From Volvariella volvacea V23 (taxonomy: Eukaryota > Basidiomycota > Agaricomycetes > Agaricales > Pluteaceae), in contig KB722772.1 of the NCBI GenBank assembly GCA_000349905.1, forward strand, positions 166,108 through 204,461: a stretch of DNA of 38,354 nucleotides. Direction: 5' to 3'. Positions 1-8,698 of this stretch are shown one piece after another (position 1 is the stretch's first letter; every line of letters begins with the position of its first letter). Below the pieces are notes generated by a model. It was not told the DNA's origin and ran no database searches. It saw only the letters and a program-made list of their open reading frames with translations. Made by a program: the position numbers and the translations under genes.

Positions 1-559
1 GGAAACCAACAACGTGTATTATTACCACACTATAGACATGCTTTTCGCCACCACCACCATGAGTTTCGGTTCCATGGTTTGATCTAAGCGACGGCGGGGG
101 TCACGTGCAATACTTTTGCAAGCCACTGTATTGTCAAGATACAAAAAGGCTATCACAGGGAATGGCTTTCTCAGACTTGGACGTTTCAGTCTGGATACCC
201 AAGAAACCTGGCGATTAGGACAAGCAAACTACAGCACGTCTCTTCGTCAATTTGCTATTCTATGTTTCTGTCGATAGCGCCTGAACTGTATTGCTACCGC
301 TTTTCTCGCTGGTGCCTAGAGATTCTGCCCAGCCACTAGCTAGATCACGATCCATCCGGAGTTCAACGCTCACATTGAGAGTCCTATACGAAAGATATTA
401 GGGCACGACATAGGGAATTCACTAGGCTCAATTCCGTTGCATTCCCACTTGTAACGCCACCGGAAATACCCTACTCGGCAGAAACACGAACAAGAATGCG
501 ACATGCGGTTGAGAACCTTAAGTCCGACCTCGTCACGGGTCCTTCCCCAATCGCATATA
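1..559. other. no recognisable gene
   Basis: I see no convincing coding region, RNA gene or known element here. The right part runs into the outer end of the left inverted-repeat arm, whose exact boundary I could not fix by eye. Confidence 0.5.
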
Positions 560-794
560 GGGATTTCAGGCCAATTTCAATTCACGATGGAGCCGTCATG
601 CTGATATTTCCGTTGCTCTCCTATCGTTAGAACTTGGATGAACGCCTTTTGAAGATGCCCTTGAATGGCATTGAAGATCGGTATCCTCCCGCACTCACGT
701 CTCTGGGTTATTCTCCTGGACATTGATCTCCATTGACACAAAGTAACTATACATTCACTATATGTTGCAGCACTAAACGAACAATCCTTATGCC

Positions 795-1416
795 TTACTC
801 CAGAAAGACAGGGTGAATCTCAAAGACGTCGTTTGCGTTCACCCCGTTCGGTTGATCCAATACAATCTTGGAGCCGAAAGAGTTATTCGTGCACAACATT
901 GTTAAGTCTACTCTTCGTGCTTACCTGTTCATCTGGCTTGAGGGAAACCCATCTGTCTGGGGTGTTGTGCTTAAGGATACTAGGTGGGTATCACTCATTA
1001 GCTTGTTACGTTGCAATTACCCGAGGTATGGAGCATACCGATAGGCATGGGGACCTTGTTCCGGAACGTGCTCAAGACGCCACTCTTCGCCACTTTCCAG
1101 GTTGGTAAAGATTTTTTTCCAGTTTTCGAGTTTTTTGTCGACTGCTCCCAGTTCGCCGTCGCTGGACTTGATGTGATAGTTGCCGTCTGGCAGCCTCACC
1201 AAGCACCACTGTGGGATGCTCAATAATCAGCAAATGTTAAGGGAAAGAGAAGGGAAAGTGCACTAACGATGACAGGTCTTTCGCCTTTTGGAAGTAGGAT
1301 TACAGGCCACGGAGGCATGAGACCAGGATGACGTCTATCGCCAACGAAGTCGCCTTTGTTGACGATGGTGTAGCGTCCAGTTGGAGGAGGGGGGGGGGAG
1401 GGGGAGGAATAGACAT
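795..1416 (-). pseudogene. I66 peptidase inhibitor, copy 1, start disrupted
   Basis: This is the left member of the divergent inhibitor pair. The exons read on the minus strand are 1416-1268, 1208-1039, 952-925 and 866-795, with introns of 59, 86 and 58 nt, all GT-AG and in the same places and phases as in copy 2. Visible motifs are PWPVILLPKG, LPDGNYHIK, GEEWRLEHVPEQGPHAY, WVSLKPDEQ and NDVFEIHPVF, matching the beta-trefoil I66 serine-protease inhibitor family (cospin/cnispin) in order and spacing. The defect is that the ATG at 1416-1414, homologous to the copy 2 start, is not in frame with the body of exon 1. The frame is lost in a Pro-coding stretch containing ten consecutive G on the plus strand (1389-1398). 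The correct frame has no ATG upstream; only a TTG at 1432 keeps it open. It is either a recent pseudogene or a homopolymer sequencing error, because everything downstream is intact. Confidence 0.75.
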
Positions 1417-1478
1417 GTTTGTAATCAATCAAAACCCTGGGGTGAGCTTGAAGAAAGACCCGTTCACTCGTTCTAATC

Positions 1479-1484
1479 TTTATA
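1479..1484 (-). promoter_or_regulatory. TATA box of inhibitor copy 1
   Basis: TATAAA on the minus strand lies about 63 nt upstream of the ATG at 1416. It aligns with the TATAAA at 3894-3899 of copy 2 within the inverted repeat. Confidence 0.6.
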
Positions 1485-1714
1485 TGCTACAGAGACCTAG
1501 TCTTGCCTATTCCTGTCTATTGGGACTTGTATAAAAATTTTTTTCATCACCGCACTTCTGAAATGTCCTCCTGACCTCTTGATATGTGAATTGGTAGTGC
1601 ATATGTCGTACAGATTCATACTGGGTGATACTCATTGCGACCCCATAATGCACACGTTGGTTGGACAAAGGTATGAAGGAAGTCTTGTGTCCAATGATCC
1701 TCTCCCAAATGATC

Positions 1715-1926
1715 GGGAGAAGCCTCGAGCTTCGTTGTTGGCTGCTTCAATAGGATTGGAATCAATCTTCTCATTGACAGTGGCAATGAAATTGAACAGG
1801 TGTGCGGAGTTACCATTAGTCATGGGTTCTTGGATTGGCGCCAGCTACTGTCAGAAGACAGTCTTCCCCTGTTCTGTACTCACCGAAAAAGGTCATTAGC
1901 ATCTCTGAGGGCGCCTATGAAGTCGA
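1715..1926. repeat. 212-bp identical block, left copy
   Basis: It matches the reverse complement of 3454-3665 without a difference that I can find, while flanking arm sequence is clearly diverged. It lies about 300 bp upstream of the inhibitor start. Read on the minus strand it has an open stretch starting MTNGNSAHLFNF, but flanking frames contain stops and I do not recognise a protein. Confidence 0.85.
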
Positions 1927-1930
1927 CCTT

Positions 1931-2469
1931 TGAGCCAAGGACAGGTATCTTAAACAGGGACTACTCATGGTGATCGTTGTTGGTGCAACTTTATAGAATA
2001 CTGGTGGTAGGACTTAACTTCACAACAGCCTTAATGGCGATTGAATAGGTGACTTTGGCTTCAACCTCCTGGGCAGACACATGATTATCTAGCATTGTTT
2101 CCAGAATTAAGCTATACCTCCTTAGTGTATACAAAGAATTTCACGGAGCACGCACATGAGACTTGGAATAAAATTGTTGCGTCAACTCCTTTACAGCAAA
2201 GATGGTCAAGCATGCTTAATCCTTAATGAGTATGGTACATCCGTATGCGGGATCATCTAAAAATACAACCAGCACGCAATTGCATCATGGCAGTCAGATG
2301 GTCATCTCCTTTCGATACAACGCCCCTCAGTGGTGTATCTGTGTCTTCTCATTTAAATGCTTAAAGAGGGCCGTTCCGGAAGGCCACTGTGTCATCTAAG
2401 TAAAGGCTGGGTATGATCTGATCCCATGACACCCAGGCCGAATACAATCCCAAAATATCAAATCTGTGA
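1931..2469. other. spacer, no gene seen
   Basis: This is the left part of the spacer between the inverted-repeat arms. There is no open frame of note and no recognised motif. Confidence 0.45.
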
Positions 2470-2945
2470 TTGTGTGCAAAAAAGGTTTGGGAAGTCTACT
2501 CAACGAATTGCAATTCCTTATACATACTAGTAGATTCTCGGTATCGACTCTATTGAGTATCCGTCTATACCCCAATACATCTGTGTATGGGGAGATATAG
2601 CGTCTAGGAATCTCCATGCAACGTGTGAGTATACCCAAGTCATTTTTATAGCCAAGGCAATTGAGAACAACATCCGTGACAGCTGGTAGTTTGGAAGAGA
2701 AAATACAGAACCACATTTCCTGTTCCCCTGCATAGCTTTATCTTGCACAGCTTTGGCATGTCGACTGTTGAATGTACTTGGTTCAGTTGTTGACCAGCTT
2801 CATTGCTGGTGACCCAAGGAACCTTAAGGGGACTCCTTAGGTGAGGAGTAAGTATCTATGCTATGCAACTGTACGGTAGATGGTAGTCCAAGACATAGCG
2901 AAAGGACTCTAACTATATCAGCCACTGCAAGCCGAAAGAGCATCT
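2470..2945 (-). pseudogene. decayed fragment of an F-box/LRR-like gene
   Basis: On the minus strand this aligns with the middle of the intact F-box family gene at 34761-36392 (about residues 145-265). Shared pieces include KLPAVTDVVLN against KLPTVTDLTLE, DLGILTRC against DELDILTRC, and the DNA around 2585-2640 against 35645-35690. Stops and frame changes are frequent, and neither the F-box nor the C-terminal Cys motif is present. It is an internal relic, left where the two inhibitor arms meet. Confidence 0.7.
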
Positions 2946-3453
2946 TGAAGAACGTGCGCATCGCAAGAGGCTGATTTGGATGACGGAATCATCCAAAATC
3001 TGTTGTTTGCACCATGACACAACAAGCAACAAATTTAGAGTTATGGTTCCTGTAATAAAAACGGCTGATGGTAGGCACTCAAAAAGATCTATAACTTGAT
3101 GTGTGCTTTAACAGACCCCTTGTAGGACAATGCTGAAAGGCCCAAGCTTCGGGCAAGTTTAGTACGAGTTATAGGTTTAACCCTCAAAACCTAGATCGTT
3201 AGGAACAAAACAGGAAGGGGGTAATGATCATCACAAGCACTGTCTGCACAAATTTTACAGAACAAGTGCTAGAAAATAAAAAGATATCAAGCCAGGTATA
3301 AGGTTGTCTTGACCCTATGATATTCATTGCCAACTGGTGTCAATCGGCAAGGGTTTACATTGAATTTCCAACACGCAGCACCCCAATTTCAGTCTTTCTG
3401 ACGAAATTCTTTTCAGAAGCTTACAGAACACGGCATACCCTCATCAGATCGGA
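2946..3453. other. spacer, no gene seen
   Basis: This is the right part of the spacer. It is AT-rich and interrupted in all frames, and I see nothing identifiable. Confidence 0.45.
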
Positions 3454-3665
3454 TCGACTTCATAGGCGCCCTCAGAGATGCTAATGACCTTTTTCGGTGA
3501 GTACAGAACAGGGGAAGACTGTCTTCTGACAGTAGCTGGCGCCAATCCAAGAACCCATGACTAATGGTAACTCCGCACACCTGTTCAATTTCATTGCCAC
3601 TGTCAATGAGAAGATTGATTCCAATCCTATTGAAGCAGCCAACAACGAAGCTCGAGGCTTCTCCC
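3454..3665. repeat. 212-bp identical block, right copy
   Basis: This is the exact inverted partner of 1715-1926, on the spacer-proximal end of the right arm. On the plus strand it encodes the same MTNGNSAHLFNF stretch before the two copies diverge. Confidence 0.85.
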
Positions 3666-3893
3666 GGTCATTTGAGAGACGGTCATCAGCAAAAGAATCT
3701 CCACCGTATATTTGTCCAACCAACGTGTGCATTATGGGGTCGAAATGAGCACCATCCAATATGAATCTGTATAGCATTCATTTTACCAATCCGTACATCG
3801 AGAGGTCAGGAGGACATTGGACAAGTACGATGATAGTGAACACCAACACAAGTCCTAACAGACAGGAATGGGCAAGATTAGGACTTTGTAGTG

Positions 3894-3899
3894 TATAAA
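3894..3899 (+). promoter_or_regulatory. TATA box of inhibitor copy 2
   Basis: TATAAA lies 67 nt upstream of the ATG at 3961 and is conserved in position with copy 1. Confidence 0.65.
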
Positions 3900-3960
3900 G
3901 TCAGAACAAGTAGGCAGGTCTTCCTTCAAGCTCATCCCCAAGTTTCCATCGATTACAAGC

Positions 3961-4562
3961 ATGTCTGTTCCTCCTCCTCCCCCTCTTCCAACTGGTGACT
4001 ACACGATCGTCAACAGAGGCGACTTTGTTGGTGATCGTCGTCAATCTGGTCTCATGCCCCCGTGGCCTGTGATCCTATTTCCAAGAGGTCATAAGCCTGT
4101 CATCGTTAGTGCACCTTTCTTTCCCTTTTTCTCAACATTCGCTGATTATCGAGCCCACAACAGTGGCTCTTGGAGAGACTGCCAGATGGCAACTATTTCA
4201 TCAAGACCGAGGACCACAGGCTGGGAGCAGTCGACAGAGAGAGAAAAGTCTTCGTTGATCAAGGAAATGGTGAAGAATGGCGTCTTGAGCACGTTCCGGC
4301 ACAAGGCCCTCATGCCTATCAGTATGTTCGATATCTTGTATAATCACGATGTGATGAGTTGATGAGCGACACCCATCTAGTATCGTTAAGGTTCTCACCA
4401 CAGAGAGATGGGTTGCGCTTAAGCCAGATGAGCAAGTAAGCACGAAAAGTGGACTAAATATTGTGCACGAATAACTGTTTTGGCCCTAAGATTGTATTGC
4501 TTCAACCAAACGAGGCGAATGCGAACGACGTATTTGACATTCTCCCTATCCTTAAGGAGTAA
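3961..4562 (+). CDS. I66 (cospin/mycospin-type) peptidase inhibitor
   Basis: A predicted cytosolic serine-peptidase inhibitor with a beta-trefoil fold. In the I66 family these are small, signal-less mushroom proteins thought to act in defence against fungivores or to control endogenous proteases. Exons are 3961-4104, 4164-4321, 4408-4435 and 4491-4562, with introns of 59, 86 and 55 nt. The spliced length is 402 nt (133 aa), within the family's usual 130-150. Motifs in order: YTIVNRGDFVGDRR (14-27), PWPVILFPRG (34-43), LPDGNYFIK (54-62), GEEWRLEHVPAQGPHAY (84-100), WVALKPDEQ (102-110), NDVFDILPI (121-129). A proline-rich N-terminus (PPPPP at 4-8) precedes the first strand. The acceptor of intron 2 is GAG (4405-4407), where copy 1 has CAG, so splicing there may be weak. 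No signal peptide is visible. The family call rests on motif layout; target specificity cannot be read from sequence. Confidence 0.82.
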
Positions 4563-4790
4563 GGCATGAGGATTATCTATTTAGTGCTGGTGTAACTTCG
4601 CTCGAGAATTGAGATGTATAGCGAATGTATAGTTACTTTTGTGCTATTGGAGATGAATTTTGAAGAGAATAACCCAGAGATGAGAGTGCAAGAGGACTAC
4701 GACCTCAAATTTCGTGCAAGGACACTTCCAAAGGCGCTCATCCAAGTTCTAATAACACGAGAGCACCAGAAATATCCGCACGAGGATCAC

Positions 4791-5649
4791 CGGTGGAGCA
4801 ACTTTTCCTCCAATCATCGTGGATTGTATTCAGAGATCAGGGGGCATTAGAACAAGCCATTCAACAAACACGAACGACCCTTATCAATGCTGTGAATACT
4901 TCCGTTTTGAAATGAGGGCAGATGGCCAATTGTTAAATACAACTGTAGGACATGTTGGAGGATTCTCACTCAGAGTTCCTGAGGTTTCACCAAGCTTAGT
5001 GCTTGAAGGAGGAGCCGGATTTTCTACACCACTGAGCGTGGGTTGAAATTGAAGATTTCTAGGCCTTGTATCTGTAACTGCGCAAACACAGTTGTAATGT
5101 CGCATCCCATAGACTCCTGGGGCTGAGATGAGAGTGTCGTGTCATTTATGCATTAATGCGTGCTTGACTTGTGTTTAATAGCCTCATAGAAAATGGAAAA
5201 GCGGGTGAATAGCTTGGCGAAGTGGGAGTGTGCGACTTGATGTGCGACTTGTGAGGCTGTGGGGAGATCACGCCCGTAAACAACACCATATGGCCTTATT
5301 CCAACCCGATGTCGTTCATTCACTATCGTGACCATTATGAGTAATGAGTACAAATTGTAGATACATATGCAAGTGTTCCTTTTGGACGTCCCAGATTATG
5401 TGAAATACCAACTTGCAAATACGACGTGAATATCCGCCGTTTCTGCAAAATACTTACTACGAAACTTCCAGTCCACACCTGGACAAAACATAGCGTAAAT
5501 TTGCGCAGCGTGCTCACTGCATATCAGCGCTATATGCGATCCCGTTTTTTCCGTCACATATCCACGCCGGTCAACTACAGGTCCGGTACCGATGCCCATC
5601 ATCAAGAAGGCCATCGAAAAGGCAAATGCTCTGGTAAATTGGGACTACG
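4791..5649. other. intergenic, no gene seen
   Basis: Only short overlapping frames on both strands, with no splice-consistent chain or recognised motif. Confidence 0.45.
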
Positions 5650-5788
5650 ATGAGCTATACAGCTGTCGAAGCCACTGATGGCATAATGGCGCCCATACAC
5701 ACACTACCCAGTCCTCCAAGCGTCTATCAATCCCGCAATGGCGAGCCTTCAACATCGAAGCTCAAACCGTATTGCAGATGCAGCTACG

Positions 5789-5824
<36 letters not shown>

Positions 5825-6552
5825 AAAAAGAAAAAACAGAAAAAACAGAAAAAGTCGCCGAAAAGGAGAGGGAGCTCAGAGAGGCTCTTGATCCCTCTAT
5901 CCCAAGTAGAAGGAAAGAACCACCAAAGAACATCAGCAAACCGACGAAGGTAGCTCGGACGACACAGAAGAACACACCACGTGCTGGAGGTGGCCATTTT
6001 GCTACCACTCAGCCTGCGACCAATGAACCTCGTGGCCTTACCATTCAACTCCCGTCTCATGGGGCACCATCACCAACTTCACCGGACCCAGCATCACATA
6101 CCACTTCGACGACCCAGGCTGCCACTATCTCTGGCCACGCCTCTCATGCTGCTCCTCTCAACCCAGCTCTGGATCCTGCCTTGGGACATGCTCCAGCTCC
6201 AGCCCCAGCGACGTCGTATCAGATTCCACCAGTGCTTGTCGACCGTCTCTTTGCTGTGGAGAAGGAAGTCAAGACCTGGGGCCAAAAATGCGATATAAAT
6301 CAGAAAGACAACGAGGCTTACTTCAAGGTCATTGACAAAGCTATCACGGAGAATGAGGCGCAGCTTGAGACTTTCGGCAGTGACCTGAAGGCTGTTATTG
6401 ATAATGAAATTCAACTGCGGTCCGAAGTGCTCAACGTACTCGAGAGAGGGCTCTGTTGGTCCCGGGATAACGAGGACAAGGGCCGTTTCCTCACTCAAAT
6501 ATCGCACCCCCTGAGGATTATTGCAGAGAGTCAAATAGACTGCCCCGGTTGA
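5650..6552 (+). CDS. low-complexity hypothetical protein, doubtful
   Basis: An open frame of 300 codons. Residues ~48-58 are a pure lysine run from the 35-A tract, followed by an acidic/basic low-complexity stretch to about 85. A Pro/Ala/Thr/Ser-rich region covers 85-200, and a heptad-like region about 205-275 (VDRLFAVEKEVKTW onward) could form a coiled coil. I recognise no domain. The last ~170 nt lie antisense to sequence that reads as transposase on the minus strand (homology ends near 6380), so the C-terminus is probably not a native gene end. Possible origins are a gag-like piece or a host gene fragment joined to the transposon. Confidence that a protein is made is low. Confidence 0.3.
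5789..5823 (+). repeat. 35-nt poly(A) homopolymer
   Basis: A run of 35 consecutive A, followed by more A-rich sequence to about 5855. It could be slippage-expanded lysine codons or the tail of an old retroposed insertion. I saw no target-site duplication. Confidence 0.9.
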
Positions 6553-7649
6553 ATATTCGGTGTTTTTGATTGCCTGGAACCTGACAAAGGATAGACGAAA
6601 AACAAGCAGAGCAAATGGGGCACTTACCAATCGATATTCATCTGAAAAACAAGCCCACAAGGGAGGGCGACGAATTGCTGCCTCCGTTCCGCAACGCTAA
6701 CATCCTCAACACGCCACTGGCCTGTTCTCCTTCTCTTTAACCCAGCCTCGATTGCCCGCCATCCCCAACCATCGTATATATCCTTCATAGGACGGTCGGG
6801 ATCGTCAAAAGCCTCATATCCGCAGTCCTCGGTGGGAGTGCGTTGTCCACGCCATTTCTGAAGCTCGGCAAATTTCCCCCGACGAGAAAGAAGGTGCGCA
6901 ACGATTTTTCTTAGTTCAACAAACGGCATCGTTTTTAAGGAAACACGTCGCGTCTTGCCATTAGCGTATCGCTTCACCCGGAAAACACGCCCAGAGCAGC
7001 TTTCGACCTCACACAAGCCAGAGTCGGGGAGTTCGTAGAGTTCAAGTGGTTCCTATGCCTTCCAACATATGTCGCAGACAAAGAGGTAGGTTATGAAGCC
7101 ATCTGTTGAGACTCCAAGGCGGCGCTCGACAGTCAGGATCGTCCGAGCGACAGCAATGGCATCGGGCTCGTCACCTTCAAGAGCCTGTGTGGTGATAGCA
7201 AAGCCACCAAGCATAAGGTGTGCCGCAGCATGCGTCATTCCTTCGAACGCTGAGCCCAGGAACGTCCGTATATAAAAATTGCGGCGGGTGGGAGATTCCT
7301 CAAATGCAGGTGGGAGGTCGCCAACTTCGTAGTCGTTGTAGTCGTCGCCATCGTCGCTGTCGCCTTCACCCCCATCTCCACCAGCCTCGCCAGTCGAACC
7401 CACCCAGCTTCGCTCTCAGGCCCGGGATTGCTCATGAAACAATGGATCCCCGATGAAATCGTCAATCAGGGGACTCTCACCAACATCGCCACGGTTATCA
7501 TGCCCCTCTTCGTCACTTTCATCTGAAACCTCAACAACATGCCGGAGATTGAACCGAACACGACATGGGGGTGGCTCAGATGAAGAAGACCTGCTGGAAT
7601 TCGTGGTCGAGTCACTCTCGCACTCATCCACCAGGCCACCATCACCCAA
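6380..7649 (-). pseudogene. Tnp2-type (Plavaka-like) transposase, broken and 3'-truncated
   Basis: Read on the minus strand, this is the N-terminal and central part of a Tnp2/CACTA-related transposase of the kind common in Agaricomycetes. The order is: acidic Ser-rich N-terminus; segment RTILTVERRLGVSTDGFITY with CDICWK and a second Cys pair CEVESC (a small zinc-binding module); DIYDGWGWRAIEAG; QMNIDW; a 47-nt intron (6627-6581); then FQAIKNTEYSTGAVYLTLCN and VIPGPTEPS. The frame is interrupted by TGA at 7418-7416 and TAG at 7055-7053, in an otherwise continuous reading frame. Homology stops around 6380, so the catalytic C-terminal portion is missing. Terminal inverted repeats were not identified with confidence. 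Confidence 0.75.
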
Positions 7650-7722
7650 TTCCCCCCAAGGTGATTCATGCTATCTCCAGCTCCTCCTAGATCATTCCAT
7701 CCATCGAGATCCTCAAAGTGTA

Positions 7723-7760
7723 CTGAGCCAGCTGGGACCCAGCTGGGACTCTGGGCTCAG
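7723..7760. repeat. imperfect hairpin near transposase 5' end
   Basis: CTGAGCCA and CTGGGCTCAG form near-complementary arms around two tandem copies of CAGCTGGGAC. A related arm pair, CTGAG ... GGGCTCAG, recurs at 7931-7946. This lies just upstream of the transposase relic and may be a remnant of its terminal or subterminal repeats. Confidence 0.5.
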
Positions 7761-8698
7761 CACGGCGCGGAGCCAATCCTAACGTCATTGGTGCGCGCGT
7801 GCGGGTACGTTCTCTTTCTTCGTGTTGGCGTACAACAGCTCGAGTTTGAATTCGACCACCTGGCCGGCCCATACAACACACAGAGCAACGGCAGAGCAGC
7901 AACTCGGCGTCGCTCTTACTCATGATCCAACTGAGATCTGGGCTCAGGTGCACTCTGCCCGACTAATTTGAAGCCTACCTATACTCGGAGTAGTGTTCGA
8001 TTTGGTGCGATCGCGTGTTGAAGGCTCGAGCGACTCCAGATGGTGGTGAAAGAGGACAAGAAGTATGTATTCGACCAGACGACGCACAAAGCAAGTCAAC
8101 GACGAGTTTACACGAGGTATTCTTCTGCCAATACGGTAGGTATGTGTTTGCTCTCATATTTGCCAGCAGATAGCCCCAGATGGATATCTGCTCGCGATTA
8201 CGGCGCGTATATTTGAATATTTTCTGTGTTTCCTCAGCAGAAATTTTGATGTAAAGTCCAGTGAGTAATTGTGGTGCTTCCCCTTTCAGTCCATAGCAGT
8301 GGCTGCTACAATAAACCCTCCGTCTCGGATTGAACGTCATGTAAGCCACCTATGTAGATGTATAAATGTCATAGCACTTGCCAGTTGTATGATCCGAACG
8401 ATCCCTTTTGTACCGGGATTTCTGGACCATGCTTTATTACACCAAATACGGAATGTATATGCAGCCTTCAAATTTATCTCATTGTTGGCTCATGGCTTGC
8501 CAGTGCTGAGTGCGTTTGTTGTAACAAAATCAATTATTAGACTCAAATCGATGACTCGTTAATTGGTGTTGCACTTGCCTAGTTGGTCCACCTTCTTGCA
8601 GCATCAACATGTCGATTGATGGCATGTGCCGGGGTCGACACGTCTTGCACCCCTGAGTGAAGTTGGGTTGGCACAGATCCACCACCACCCTCACACCA
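7761..8698. other. intergenic, no gene seen
   Basis: Short frames only. The left part is GC-rich (a CG-rich patch near 7790-7810) and the right part is AT-richer. Confidence 0.45.

Larger units (their letters stand above)
560..1930. repeat. left arm of large inverted repeat
   Basis: Read on the minus strand, this segment aligns with 3452-4790 on the plus strand over its whole length: outer flank, all four exons of the inhibitor gene, promoter, and an upstream block. The arms are diverged by roughly 15-25% by eye, except for one 212-bp block that is identical. The arms are about 1.35 kb each and are separated by about 1.5 kb. The outer boundary is approximate because similarity fades near 560-600. 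Confidence 0.85.
3452..4790. repeat. right arm of large inverted repeat
   Basis: This is the mirror copy of 560-1930. Order from the spacer outward is: identical 212-bp block, promoter with TATA box, four-exon inhibitor gene, 3' flank. Beyond about 4790 similarity with the left arm becomes patchy. Confidence 0.85.

Noticed and set aside
1579..1899. Protein-coding gene on the plus strand within the inverted-repeat arm
   Set aside because: The matching frame exists in both copies only because the DNA is identical there. It is not extended by plausible splicing, and the opposite strand is equally open.
5749..6060. Minus-strand Phe-rich frame
   Set aside because: It is the poly(A) tract read in reverse (a phenylalanine run), not a gene.
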